From Luzula sylvatica (Eukaryota; Streptophyta; Magnoliopsida; Poales; Juncaceae), in the NCBI GenBank assembly GCA_946800325.1, contig OX326956.1, positions 46,019,552 to 46,083,551 on the forward strand: 64,000 nucleotides of DNA, read 5' to 3'. Positions 44,926-56,183 of the stretch are shown here, piece after piece. The translations under genes were made by a program, and so were the position numbers. Every line of letters starts with the position of its first letter. Positions within the stretch are counted from its first letter, which is position 1. Under the pieces are notes generated by a model. The model was not told where the DNA came from. It worked only from the letters and a program-made list of their open reading frames with translations, and made no database searches.

Positions 44926-45550
44926 TGAAAGAAAATATGGCTTAAGAATTAACTTGGAAGAATTTATATAAATAGGCAATTCTGCAGTCAGAATTAGGTT
45001 CGTTCGAACGAACTATATGAGTGCGTTCGAACGGACTTATTCGTGACAGTCAGATTTGGGTTCGTTCGAACGAACTACTGAAGTGCGTTCGAACGAACTT
45101 GGTTCGTTCGAACGAACCATTTAGGTGCGTTCGAACGGGCTGAATTCAAATATATATAATTCTGATTTCGTTTTAACCGAAGTTGATTTCGAGTTTTTAG
45201 GGTTTTGAGCCGCCATTTCTCTCTCCTTCTTCCACAGAAATTAGATTAGATCTAGAGTGATTGAGAGGGAGATTTGAGCAATTAGAGTGATTTCGTTTGC
45301 AATTAGAGCGTTCGTTGGCGATTCCGATCGGTCGAAATCGAGGTGGACGCAAGTAGAGGGTTTGCACGAGCATTCCTTGGAGAAGGTTCACCGATTTGGA
45401 GAAGAAGGCATCACGTACTAACTTGTACGAGGTAATTCTCCGAAACTCTTCCTTTTTCGTTGGTTTTCGGGCGTGATCCCGGTAGAATTAGGTTACGCAT
45501 GCGAGAATAATTCCACTGCACACTTTGATAAACGTGTGCGTAATCCTACA
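44926..45550 (+). repeat. E5 3' LTR with extra 60-bp block
   Basis: A 625-bp LTR. It matches the 5' LTR, then near its end has an additional segment between CGTGATCC and CGTAATCC before the terminal TACA. The two flanking CGTRATCC phrases suggest either that the 5' LTR lost the block by direct-repeat deletion or that it was gained here. A palindrome array is at 44998-45140. There is also a short internal difference near 45283. Confidence 0.9.
44998..45140. repeat. Palindrome array in E5 3' LTR
   Basis: Six CGT-TCGA-ACG palindromes collinear with 38918-39060. The first copy is perfect here (GTTCGTTCGAACGAAC) and has one change in the 5' LTR. Confidence 0.92.
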
Positions 45551-45686
45551 CCAATTTATTCTACCTGTGTGAAATTGACGATGATGGGAGATTGCGGAAT
45601 GTTTTCTGGGCAGATGGTCGTAGCCGTGCTTCATACCAATTTTTTGGCGATGTGATAACATTCGACACTACTTATTTAACAAACAA
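45551..45686 (+). pseudogene. FRS gene exon 2, 3' part (MULE transposase start)
   Basis: The frame resumes after E5 with LFYLCEIDDDGRLRNVFWAD, then GDVITFDTTYLTNK. It contains the first catalytic aspartate of the MULE DDE domain (FDTTY). It ends at donor AA|GTAAGTC. Confidence 0.83.
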
Positions 45687-45744
45687 GTAAGTCATACCAT
45701 TTTCAGACCAGAATTGTTAAAATTTTAATTTAACCTAATCATAG

Positions 45745-46045
45745 GTATGACATGCCTTTTGCACCTTTTGTGGGTGTCAACCACCATGGCCATTCTATTA
45801 TGCTCGCTTGCGCATTACTAGCCGATGAATGCACCGAAACCTACGAATGGCTTTTCAATACCTTCCTTGACTGCATGAATAGAGTCCCCACTCCTGCAAT
45901 TATAACTGATCAGTGCGCCGCCATATGTTCGGCTATCTCCACCGTCTTTCCTCAGGTTCGTCATCATTTGTGTTTGTGGCACATAATGAAAAAATTGCCG
46001 GCAAAAGCTGGTTCTGGAGACAACAAGGATTCGTTCATATATAGG
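45745..46045 (+). pseudogene. FRS gene exon 3 (MULE transposase core)
   Basis: Between acceptor TCATAG and donor AGG|GTAATG. It encodes YDMPFAPFVGVNHHGHSIML, CALLADECTETYEWLF, the second aspartate in AIITDQCAAICSAI, and HHLCLWHIMKKLP, all hallmark blocks of FAR1-type MULE transposases. Confidence 0.85.
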
Positions 46046-46109
46046 GTAATGAATTTATGGTTGTATAATCTTCTTTCTTTAATTTATAAAACTTTTTTAT
46101 TTTTTGCAG

Positions 46110-47092
46110 GTTTGTCAATTAGTGTACGACACTTCAGAAGTTGAGTTGTTCAAAAAAGGTTGGCAGGAGTCAATCGAAGAACCCCAAAACAAAGCGAGTC
46201 TCAAGTGGCTTGAACATATGTTCACAACAAGGACTCATTGGGTTCCTGTGTATGTCAGAAAGTATTTTTGGGCCGGGATGTCAACCACACAAAGAAGTGA
46301 GTCGATGAATTCTTTTTTCGATGGTTACGTCAATTCGTCCACGTCTCTAATGAATTTTGCTGAAAAATACGAACTAGCATTGCAATCGAAATGGGAGAAA
46401 GAGAGGATGGAGGACTTTAACTGCAATGACCGCGCTCCTTTGCTTGTGTCCGATTTACCCTTTGAGAAACAGTTCTCAAAATTGTACACCCATCGGATTT
46501 TCTATTTAGCCCAGGACGAGATAAAGGCTCTAATTGCGTGTCACACGGAAAAATTGTCAGAACAAGACGGCATGACCTTTTACCGTGTCGTCGACACATC
46601 AGATGGTAGAACATACATAGTTCAATACTGCCCAACCAAGCAAACGTACTACTGCGAATGCTTATTATTCCAATTCAAGGGAATAGTTTGTCCCCATGGT
46701 TTAACCATTTATCGTCAGCACGGAGTTCAAGAAATTCCAACTTCCTACGTTCTTCCTCGCTGGCAAAAAGACTTCATACGAACTCACACCCGAATAAAAA
46801 TTAATTCCACCACAGTTCATCGCAACATTTCAAATTACGACTCGGTCTATTCGCGTGCACACACCTATATGGTCGACATGATCGAGTGCACTTACAGGGA
46901 CACTTCAGCGGTAAATAAGTTGCTTGCCTGGTTCGAACAAATGGCAATTCACGTCAGCGACATTAAGAACAGTGTCAGAGACGTCTCCGACGAAGAATAC
47001 CTTACCGAAGACGAAGAAGATGTTGTTAAAGTCTCTGATCCCAAATGGGTAAAGCGTCTAGGACGATCCAGATCAACCAGGCTAAAATCCAA
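46110..47092 (+). pseudogene. FRS gene exon 4 (transposase end and SWIM finger)
   Basis: After acceptor TTTTTGCAG: KYFWAGMSTTQRSESMNSFF (catalytic glutamate in RSES), then a SWIM zinc finger in YYCECLLFQFKGIVCPHGL (CXC...CXH), and an acidic tail (DVSDEEYLTEDEEDVV). All catalytic and zinc residues are present, so the C-terminal half is well kept although the gene is interrupted upstream. The coding frame meets the LINE at RLKS (about 47090) and appears to continue past it at 52501. Confidence 0.85.
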
Positions 47093-48609
47093 TGTCGGAT
47101 TGGGAGATTGAAGGCGAGATTGTAGGCGAACTTGAAGGCGAGATTTTAGGGTTTCGATTGCTATCGGATGGGGGTCCCTCAGGGGATCCCCTTCCTTTCC
47201 CTCACTCCTTCTCACATAAACAATCTCTATCTAATGAAAACCCTATGGAGCCAGGCGAAAAAAGTTTTGCTGATGTAGTAAGAGATCCCAAATCAACATA
47301 TGAAAGGAAAGAGGAAGATCTACAGTGGAATCGATCAAAAAATAAGGAAAAATTGCAATGCTTTAAATGTTTAGATTTTGGGCATATCAAAAACGAGTGC
47401 CGTGATCCTATTAAATGCCGAAATTGTCTGCAAAATGGACACATTTCTAGCTATTGCAATTACCCACAAAAAAATACTTATTACAGGCAGAATGAAAAGG
47501 GAAATAATTGGCATAATTACAGGAATAATTATAGTAATCAATTCAATAATACTTCTTATAAAATGGAATTAGAGAGAGAAATTATGTATATGCCGCCCAT
47601 TATGGAAGATCAAAGTATGGAAAGTGAGGATCATTTGGAAATCAAGGAGATATGCCTTAGAAGAATTCCTGAGAAGTTTTGTAATATCTCTGATTTAGCA
47701 ATCTTGATGATAAATGTGGGGAAAATTCATAAAGTAAAAAGTGTTAGAGGGCAAACCATGATGAAAGAAGTTATTATGGAAGTTCTATCCAGGAAAGGGG
47801 GAGGAAAAGTTAATAAATTAATCCAAGTTGAAAATGGTAAAGCATCCTTTTCTTTCCAAGCTCTCAGCACCTTCAAAAAAATTTCTCCTGAAAAACAATG
47901 GAAGCCAATAGAAAAGAAAAAAGAAGTATTAGAGGTAACAACAGAAAATAATGTTAAGGAATGGAAAGTCATTAAGGATTTAAAAGGCATTGAAAACCAT
48001 TGTAGAGATTTGGTAATTTATTTAGAGAAAAAGTTTGAGAATTGTAAACCTTTTGAGGCTGAAGATCAGGTGTTTGAACAAATGCCTGAGATGGAAATGG
48101 AGACTCCAGTGCAATCCAACTCTCTTGATCAAATAAATGTAATAGAAGAGCAACAAGCTTTAATTCCAGCTATTGAAATAGAATCTGTGAATCAAGAACC
48201 AGTAATTGAAAATCAAAATAGGAAAATTACTTTACTAAGAAGAAGTGATAGGCTAAAAGGCAAAAAAGATGTGGAGATAAAAGATGCAAATAATCCTGTT
48301 GTTTCATATAAAGAAAAAGATCATGGATATGATAAACAGCATTACAAAGAAAAGAAGAAGCAAAAAATAAATTTAAATCCAGAAAAATTATTTTTAGAGG
48401 AAGATGATATATATACATTACTTGACTCTGTGGGTATTGTGGTGAATGAGAATATGAAGGATATTATAAAATCCCTAAGCGTAAGTGGAGACAATATAAA
48501 TAATGAGCTCAATAGGGAGAGTAAAGATAAAGAATTATCTGTGATCATAGAAGAGGAAGATCTCAGAAATGTGGAGACAAGTGGAGTTAATATCCCTGAT
48601 GAAGCTTAA
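47092..48609 (+). CDS. LINE ORF1 (nucleic-acid-binding protein)
   Basis: A 505-residue open frame with two adjacent zinc knuckles, CFKCLDFGHIKNEC and CRNCLQNGHISSYC, at about residues 90-122, followed by an Asn-rich linker (NNWHNYRNNYSNQF) and a long charged C-terminal half. This fits plant LINE ORF1, which binds element RNA. The first ATG falls right at the insertion junction, so the real start may be a later ATG (for example at 47246). No stops, unlike ORF2. Confidence 0.78.
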   Translation: MSDWEIEGEIVGELEGEILGFRLLSDGGPSGDPLPFPHSFSHKQSLSNENPMEPGEKSFADVVRDPKSTYERKEEDLQWNRSKNKEKLQCFKCLDFGHIKNECRDPIKCRNCLQNGHISSYCNYPQKNTYYRQNEKGNNWHNYRNNYSNQFNNTSYKMELEREIMYMPPIMEDQSMESEDHLEIKEICLRRIPEKFCNISDLAILMINVGKIHKVKSVRGQTMMKEVIMEVLSRKGGGKVNKLIQVENGKASFSFQALSTFKKISPEKQWKPIEKKKEVLEVTTENNVKEWKVIKDLKGIENHCRDLVIYLEKKFENCKPFEAEDQVFEQMPEMEMETPVQSNSLDQINVIEEQQALIPAIEIESVNQEPVIENQNRKITLLRRSDRLKGKKDVEIKDANNPVVSYKEKDHGYDKQHYKEKKKQKINLNPEKLFLEEDDIYTLLDSVGIVVNENMKDIIKSLSVSGDNINNELNRESKDKELSVIIEEEDLRNVETSGVNIPDEA

Positions 48610-49411
48610 AAACCTAAACATAATTTCTTGGAATGTCAGGGGGTTAAATGCAAAAAAGAAGAGAATACAAATTAGAGACTTTATAAATAATGTAAATCCT
48701 GTTATTTGCTGTATATAGGAATCAAAACTTGATAAGTGTGACTCACGAATGAATGTGGAAATAATGAGTAAAAAATTAGGGAAATATAATACCTTAGATG
48801 CAATAGGTTCTACAGGGGGAATATTGATATCCTGTGATGGGAATCTATTTGAGGAATTATCAGTAAAAAAAGGAAAATATTATATAAGTATTATATTAAA
48901 AGCAAAATGGGACAATATGTCCATGAATTTAACTGGTGTATATGGACCACAATCTATAAGAGATAAGGAAGATTTTATTAAGGAATTAAATACTCTAGGA
49001 GAGGATATTAATATGACATGGATGATATTAGGGGATTTTAACATGGTTTCTAGTATTCAGGAAAGAAAACATGGTGAAAATAGGCATTTTGAAGGAATTA
49101 ATTTATTCAATTCTTTCATAAATGAAAACAATCTAATAAATTTACCCCTACAAGGGAAAGAATTTACTTGGGCCAACTCTACTACTATGGCAAGATTTGA
49201 TAGATTTTTATTAAATCTAAATTGGTCCCAACATTTTCCTAATGCAAGTCAGATTGCTTTAACCAGTCATTTGTCAGATCATAGCCCTATTATGTTAAAA
49301 TGTACCACTTCATTTCCAATCTTTGAGGGTTTTAGGTATGAGACAGCTTGGTTAAGGGACTCAGAAGCTAATCTTATTGTGGAGGAACATTTGAATTCTA
49401 GGGGTTTCTAG
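48604..49411 (+). pseudogene. LINE ORF2 endonuclease domain
   Basis: An apurinic-type endonuclease begins NIISWNVRGLNAKKKR and has an in-frame TAG in CCI-stop-ESKLDK, where LINEs have QE(T/S)K. It continues with LTGVYGPQS, ILGDFNMV, ARFDRFLLN and SDHSPIML, the canonical catalytic blocks. It ends in a stop after HLNSRGF. The next segment is in another frame. Confidence 0.85.
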
Positions 49412-49445
49412 ATCCTTCAAGGACTTATTTGAAAAAATTAAAGGT

Positions 49446-51125
49446 TTGGGGATCAAACTTAGAAGATGGAGTAATAATAAAAGAAAAAATACAAAAATAT
49501 ATTCTGAGAATTGTAACATCATTATGGACTGGATTGCAAAAAAGCAAGAAAGGGGAGAATTAAGCCAATTGGAAAAATGGTTGTATGAACTCATTAAAAT
49601 GAGAATGGAAGATCTAACTATGGAAAAATTTGAATATTGGAAGTTAAGAGCTAAGCATAAATGGTTAAAAGATGGTGATAGCAATACCAAATTTTTTCAT
49701 AATTATGCTACAATTAAAAAGAATAAATTAATGGTATCTTCTATATTAGACCCTATAAGCCAGGAAGTAATCTCTGATCATCAATCAAAAGCAAAAATAA
49801 TATTTAATTTCTATAAAGATCTCATTGGTACCAAATCAGAAGTGGTACCATCAAATCCAGTAATTAGGGTTTCAGATGTTTATTCAGAACATAGAAATTT
49901 TTTGGAAGATCTCAATCATCCAATAAAAATGGAAGAAGTCGAAAATGTAGTAAAAAATTGGAAAAAAGGGAAGTCTCCTGGTCCTGATGGACTAAACGGG
50001 AAATTTTTCAGGAAATATTGGCATTTATTGAAAGATGAAATTTATGATTTGATATCAAAACAGGATCTTGAAAATGGACTAGGAGGTTTTGAAATTTCTT
50101 ATATAACACTAATACCAAAGAAGGAGAATGCTTGCAATGTTAAAGATTATAGGCCAATTAGCCTAATATCTGGAATTCAAAAAATAATTTCCAAAACCTT
50201 AGCTAATAGGCTAAAATTGGTTATTAATGATTTAATTCTGCCAAACCAAATGGGTTTTCTTGCAAATAGAGAAATAGGAGAGTGCTATATATATGCAAGA
50301 GAGTTAATTTTCAAGGCAAGAAATGGAAATTCTCCAATTTTACTGTTCAAGGCAGATATCCAAAAGGCCTTTGATACCGTTAATTGGGAATTTATTCTAG
50401 AGATCCTAAAAATAAGAGGATTTGGGGAGATATGGATCAACTGGATAAAATACTGGAATTTCAATGGAACAGCAAAAATTTTACTCAATGGAGTCCCTGG
50501 AAAGAGTATAAATTTGAAAAGAGGAGTGAGACAAGGAGACCCCTTGTCTCCTCATTTGTTTACTATTGCCATAGATACACTAACCAGGCTATTAAATGCA
50601 TTAGCAGCATATAACTTTGTGGAAAGGCCTTTGCCAGAAGGAGAAATAATTTTATTATATGCAGATGATGCTATAATTATGATTAAACCCAGTATTGTTC
50701 AAGCAAAAAGAATTAAGTTTATTCTGGACTCTTTTGGGAATAGTTCTGGATTAGTAGTGAATTATGAAAAATCAGAATTTGCTATAATACCACAAAATGA
50801 TGAAGACTCAAAAGAAATAAATAATATTTTAGGGTGTAAATGTGTGAAATTGCCATTTACATACCTAGGTTATCCTTTGAGTGAAAGGAAGCCAAGAAAA
50901 GAGGATTTTAGAGTTATAATTGAAAAAATTGAAAAGAGATTAGAAGGATGGAAATGGGCTCTATTGGGAATTGGGGGCAGATTAATACTTGTAAATTCAG
51001 TGTTGACCTCATTGCCGGTTTATTTCTTCATGGTTTTTAAATTTCCTAAATGGGCCATAAAAAAAATTGAACAATTAAGGAAAAAGTTTTTATGGAGAGG
51101 AAATGAAGATAAGGGATATTATTGA
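49446..51125 (+). pseudogene. LINE ORF2 reverse transcriptase
   Basis: A 559-residue open frame with LINE RT blocks in order: KGKSPGPDGLNGKFF, ITLIPKKENACNVKDYRPIS, FLANREIGE, FKADIQKAFDTVNW, RGVRQGDPLSPHLF, the active site LLYADDAII, and the thumb region LGYPLSERKPRKEDF. It ends at TGA after EDKGYY, with related sequence (PKKIGGLGVINLELFN) continuing in the same element just downstream. Confidence 0.9.
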
Positions 51126-52154
51126 TCATCCTGGGACTCAGTTTGTAGGCCTAAGAAAATAGGGGGCCTAGGGGTAATTAACCTAGAATTGTTTAATAAT
51201 GCATTATTGCAAAAATGGGTCTGGAAATATTATATGTCAAATGAGGGACTTAACTGGAAATCCTTAGTTAGTCCCCTAGCTGAAAAGATTATTGAGAGGA
51301 AAAGAAATATCAAAGATTCCTATTTTTGGAATGAAATTCAATCTTTTTTAGATTTTTTCTGGAGATCAGTAAATTTTGAAATTGGAGATGGAAAATCCAC
51401 AAGCCTGTGGTATAATGGTTGGAGGCATGGTTTGTTATATCAAGAGAAACCTAATTTATTTAAAGAGACAATTAAGCAAAGATGTAACATCTACCAATTC
51501 AAGAATATGATAAAGTTAAGGAGTGCTTTTAATGATGTATTAAGCAAAGAAGCAAATAAAGAATATCTGTGGCTAAAAAGGAATTTAAACAATTTAATAC
51601 TAATTGAGGGGAAGGCTGATCAAATTTCCTGGAAATGGGATATTTCTAAAAAATTCACCACAAAAAAAGCATATGAATTTGTAGTGGAAGGGATTTTCAC
51701 AGCAAGTGCTTTGGGAAATTTATGGAATTTGAAATTGCCAGGGAAAATAACAGTTTTTTTATGGTTAATGTATCAGAATAAAATCCTAACAATTGATAAC
51801 CTAATCAAAAAAGGTATGCAAATCGGGAATAGGTGTTACTTGTGTTGTGTGCGAGCAGAATCCACAGAACATTTATTCCACGAATGCAGATTTGTGAAGA
51901 TACACTGGCAAATGCTTGAAGATGGCCTGCAAATTCAAGGATTAAAGAAGGAAATTAAGGAGGAATTATTATCAAATAATTCGAAAAATGAAAATTGCGT
52001 ACTGTATGCGGCTTTTATTTACTGCATCTGGCGAGAAAGATGTAGAAGAGCGTTTTCTAGTGAGAAGAAAGAAGGATCCAGACTTCTTGAGGAAGTAGTA
52101 ACTGACTGGAAACTCTTAATGCGGAGGTTTAGAAACAGAGAAGAAGAGGGGTAA
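51126..52154 (+). pseudogene. LINE ORF2 C-terminal region (zf-RVT)
   Basis: Continues the ORF2 protein: GGLGVINLELFNNALLQKW, LWYNGWRHG, then a zf-RVT domain (AYEFVVEGIF ... LWNLKLPGKITVFLWLM ... CYLCCVRAESTEHLFHECR). It is a separate open piece after the stop at 51125. Followed by about 335 bp of 3' UTR and poly-A. Confidence 0.85.
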
Positions 52155-52500
52155 CCACGGAAAAAATCACCATTAGAGGATTGTTGTTTCTCTTCTTTCT
52201 TGGAAGAGAGCGGTCGTGGAAGAGAGGGATGTTCTGTACTTGGGAATAGAAGAGACAGGATAAGTATTAAGGAAAAATTGTATGAGCTTGGCGCATGGTG
52301 AACTGTGGGGAGATAGTAGTATGGAAGGAAGCTATTTAATGTTCCTTATGCATATTAATGAATAGGTTGCTTTATTTTGTTATTGTTTCAGTATTTTTTG
52401 AAGTATTTGTAATAGAACTAATTATGGATCTTCTTATTTATTGATTTATTATTTGGAGTGGGCCTTTGATCCCATTTCAAATTTACTCAAAAAAAAAAAA

Positions 52501-52563
52501 TTCAAGGTCGAGATAGCTTCAATAAAGAAGAAGAAGCTAGCTACAAAAGCCCCTGACATCCAT
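52501..52563 (+). pseudogene. FRS gene exon 4 remainder after the LINE
   Basis: Directly after the LINE poly-A, TTC AAG GTC GAG... reads KVEIASIKKKKLATKAPDIH in the frame that left off at RLKS, and ends at a good donor CAT|GTAAGTT. It looks like the basic C-terminal end of the FRS exon. Short, so the call rests on frame continuity and the donor site. Confidence 0.5.
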
Positions 52564-53233
52564 GTAAGTTTCTAGCTTGAATTTTATTACAGTTTAACAC
52601 TAATTTTATCCTGTTTTTCATTCTTAGCTTGAATTTCAAACACCGATCTAATGATGCAATTTGTACGATTCAGTAAATGAAACAAGGGTGCTATCAATTT
52701 TTGATTTATGAAGCCCAATATTTGTAATTTATGTTGCTAATCACAAATCTGACTTTTGTTTTAAGGCCGGATATAAAAAGGCCCAATTTTATTTGAACAA
52801 TGAATTTCTATTAGCCCATTCCTTTTATTTGATAGCCCATTATTTCTCTTCTCCTCGTCCCGAGTAAATTTGTCCTGTTATTACATGAGTCAATTTGTGC
52901 CTTTACACTATGTTCAACCACGTGGAAAAAGGTACATCGGTACACGACACCGATGACAATCATTTCCATCTGTCACGTCTCTCTCTTGTTCAAAGATTAC
53001 CATCAAAATTTTGCCGCCTTTCAAGGCAAAAGATTTGATCCTAAGGCTAACTCCCGCCCCTTCACTGCCAATCAGTGCACACTATCGCCACCCACATATC
53101 TCCATTAATGGTGTAAATATAATCCCACCTATTCCCTTTCATCAGTTAATTCGCCTCTTTCCTCTATCCCACCTATTCCCCTTCATTAGTTAATTCGCCT
53201 CTTTCCTCTTCATCGTTTTCTCTTCAGTCAACA
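52564..53233. other. Spacer upstream of the plant-mobile-domain-like gene
   Basis: No gene found. It may hold an intron and 3' end of the FRS gene. A 44-bp tandem duplication (unit with CCCACCTATTCCC and GTTAATTCGCCTCTTTCCTC) lies at 53123-53210, just before the next start codon, in its presumed 5' UTR. Confidence 0.6.
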
Positions 53234-54317
53234 ATGGCACCCAAACGAAAAGTCCCGAAGAAAACCCACAAAGACTCAACATTCACCGTCAAAACGCGAT
53301 GCAGCCCTAAAAGGTTCTCCCAGTTCTACCATGATTTTTTGAAAGACAAGCTCACACCAGAGCACGTCGAGGAACTCAAGAAGTGGCCGTTCCAGAACTT
53401 CCTCTCCATGCCACCAATAAACATGCAAAGGGAGTACCTTTCAAGAGTGATGTGTTATTGGAACCCTCTAATCGGATGCTTCGTTGTCAACAATAAAAAC
53501 CTACGTTTCTCCACGCACGATGTCTGCCTGATACTAGGTTTACGGGGTTTCAGTTGCCCCGTAGACATATCTCCACGGCGCATGGTTGACAACCACATCA
53601 CGGAAACCTTCTTCAACCGTGATTCACACCTTGAGGCTGTCGACTACGAGGCCAAGTTAGACTACGAACTGGGAGAAAAGAGGGAAGCCACTCCAAAAGA
53701 ATGGTTAACCATCTTCACGATGTACCTGTTTACCACTGTCTTATTCCCGATGAGCAACCGACTTACCCCGCAACAATTCTGGAATTACGCGAACGATGTC
53801 GACCATCTGTTGGAGTACGCATGGGGTCAAGCAGTGTTTGACTTCATGCAAAAATCGATTCCTGAAATCGGAGCGAAAGCGCACAGTTACGTTTCCAAGA
53901 ATTTGGCTGGGAACTCAACCCCTACCTTAATCGGATGTTCCTTCGCGCTCCTGGTACGTTTAATATTTTTTTCAGCATTGTATCAGGGAAATCAATTTCT
54001 AAATCGACTAATTATTTTTACAGGTTTGGTTTTACGAGCACACAAAGCCAGAACTGATAAAGATTAACCCGAGGGTATATCCGCGTTACAGGTGTTGGCA
54101 AATGAACACTGAGGAAACAAGAGAGGCCTTCCAGAAGATTGAACTGTCCATGGATCCGGCCAAGATGGTGGTATGTTTAACACCAGAGAGAGAGGAGGCT
54201 TGGGTATTCGAACACGACACAGGCAACGCAAGGAAGTACTTCTTTACAGAAGCACCCGGAGAGACACACGCTATAGCTTTAGTTCACACAGTGGAGCAGA
54301 TGCTTACGGATGGATAG
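53234..54317 (+). CDS. Plant-mobile-domain/DUF1985-like protein (two exons)
   Basis: Exons 53234-53953 and 54024-54317 (donor CTG|GTACGT, acceptor TTTTTACAG) join in phase to 337 residues. A basic start (MAPKRKVPKKTHK) is followed by the repeated theme of plant-mobile or Ulp1-associated transposon proteins: FLSMPPINMQREYLSRVM, NKNLRFSTHDVCLILGLRG, and after the intron VWFYEHTKPELIKINPRVYP with RYRCW. The stop is TAG at 54315. An element-E4 LTR begins 35 bp later, so the 3' end of the gene may have been lost. Function is not established. It may be part of the same MULE-like transposon as the FRS gene 6 kb upstream, or an independent host gene. Family assignment is moderate. Confidence 0.6.
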
Positions 54318-54351
54318 GAGACAATGATTCACCTGCGTCACATGATGGACC

Positions 54352-54924
54352 TGTTGGGAAATATCCCCGAACCCGGGCCCGCGCAGCGGAATGAAGGCCC
54401 GGTCCGGTTCCCCGATTCCCGAGATCACGCCATGACTTCGAGGGTACGATGCAATAGAAGGATAGATTCATACCGGTGCAAAATTGATTGCACTCGAAGG
54501 GTTGATCGCTGCCTTCTATCTCCTGTCACGTTGGTGACAATCCGCGCGTCCCACACCATGCGTCTTTCACCACTCGTTGACTTCGCCGATTCGCTTGATT
54601 TCGTCTCCGACTCAATCTACTCGTCCGAATCGATCACAACCGTAAGAGCCCCAGATGTTGCTCCTCTACGTGTATCCACCTTGATTCGTAAGACGTCGGT
54701 CGCGAGTGCAACTGCCTAGACGATGCACCGGTGAACTTGCTCGATCGAATTGATTCTCTATCTCTCGAGAAACTCTTTTCTCGATTTCTCTCTCTTCGCA
54801 CATTTTCACTATTGAAAGATTAAATTTGAATTATCTCTTTCTTTTGGTGTATTTGGCAGAATTAATTGTTCAATTCATTAGTCTGATTCGACTGACTTGG
54901 ATGAGAGAGAAAGTATCATATTTA
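54352..54924 (-). repeat. E4 3' LTR, first half (split by E3)
   Basis: Starts TGTTGGGAAATATCC and follows the E1-type LTR up to its TATA region (ATCATATTTA). It breaks at the E3 insertion (target duplication ATTTA at 54920-54924) and resumes at 62733. Confidence 0.87.
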
Positions 54925-56183
54925 TGTTGGTTAATTCTAACCTAGAGGGGGGTAAATGTGGTAATCTAACGTACACTTACTTTAGATGATACCCTAATTT
55001 ACGTTGCGGAAATAATAATAATTTAGATGATAAAGATGATAAAGATGATACCATACTAACACTTGAACACAAGATGTTTGTTTACGAAGTTCGGTAGGTG
55101 GTTGCTATGTAGTTTTAACTCACCCCTTACTCGCTTAATTGACCGACTCAATTATTTGCGAGTACCTACGTCTCCGGGAATGCCTTGTGCCTCTTTTTGG
55201 CTTTCGATTGAATTCCAACTCACTCGATTACAAGGTGTCGCCTAGATCGATTTACACGCTTTCTATCGATCTATAGCTTAGGCTCTTTACACTTTGTTGC
55301 ACTAGCCTATTACAATTTTTCACTAATCGAGCTACAATGTGATCGGTCACGTGAGTGGGATACGATTAGTGGAGGATTTGGAAAGTAGATCAACGATCTG
55401 AAGAGGGTTTCTCAAGCTATCAATGGATATGGATAATCAAAGCTTAGGTTCTCTCTTTTTTGGTTTTTCAAGTTTTAAAGTAAAGAAGTGGGAGAGAGAA
55501 GCCCTAGAAGGATTCTATTTATACTCTCTATAGAAATCCTTCAGAAAACTGCCAGTGCGTTCGAACGCACAATGTTCGTTCCGAACGGACTTGCAGTTTG
55601 TACTAGCCGTTTCAAAATAACGTGCAAGTATATTTGTGGGTCCGTTCGAACGGACAAAGTCCGTTCATAACGGATTCAATTATACATTGCATTTTGTGTT
55701 CACAGAAAGGATTGTCCGTTCAACGCACTTAAATGGTGGGTGAACGGATTCTACATGTCCGTTCGAACGGACATGTTTGTTCGTTCGAACGCACACAATC
55801 CTGTGACAGTTTTGGTTCTTATCAAGAGATAATATTTTGATATGTGGCAAGTCCGTTCTGAACGGACTTTAAGTTCGTTCATAACGCACTTCATGCTTGA
55901 TTGAACTCTTTGTTATTTTGAACATGATTTTACTTGAGATCTACTAGGTTTCTACCTATGGTTTATTTGTGGCGCATCCCACTCACGGAAGGCTTCAACA
56001 TCTTGATTCTTGATGTATTCCAATGGCCTTCCTTGTGTTCTTCTTGTCTTGTTCATCTTGAGACTTCACAAGCCCTCCTTCATCTTCGTATCGTACCTAT
56101 GTTATCCTGCACTTTTCTGGATGTATACGTTAGTAATGACAGTGTTTTGAAATAATCAAACTATCAGGAAATTTGAACCAACA
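54925..56183 (-). repeat. E3 3' LTR
   Basis: TGTTGGTTAATTC to TTTGAACCAACA. The minus-strand TATA box (TATAAATA) is at 55516-55523. A palindrome array at 55555-55889 begins about 32 bp upstream of it in element sense. Confidence 0.92.
55555..55889. repeat. Palindrome array in E3 3' LTR (CGT-TCGA-ACG class)
   Basis: Eight palindromes or near-palindromes in four pairs (55555/55574, 55640/55659, 55757/55779, 55851/55873). Arms vary among GTCCGT, GTGCGT and GTTCGT. Some cores are stretched to five bases (CGTTCTGAACG). A half-degenerate copy lies near 55715. Confidence 0.9.

Larger units (their letters stand above)
38846..45550 (+). mobile_element. E5: Ty1/copia LTR retrotransposon inserted in the FRS gene
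   Basis: LTRs 38846-39410 and 44926-45550, target duplication CCAAT at 38841-38845 and 45551-45555, primer site GTGGTATCAGAGC at the left LTR, and purine tract AAGAGGGAGTT before the right LTR. Gag, protease and integrase are damaged. RT is almost entirely deleted, and only an RNase H fragment survives. It is therefore a dead element with well-preserved ends. Proteins are related to those of E1/E2, but LTRs and untranslated regions are not. Confidence 0.92.
47093..52500 (+). mobile_element. L1-type LINE inserted in the FRS 3' exon
   Basis: A two-ORF non-LTR element ending in poly-A (52489-52500). The candidate target duplication is AAAATCCAA at 47084-47092 against AAAATTCAA at 52497-52505 (one mismatch). 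ORF1 has two CCHC knuckles. ORF2 has an endonuclease, RT and zf-RVT but carries stops. Length of about 5.4 kb is near full size, so 5' truncation is small if any. Confidence 0.85.
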
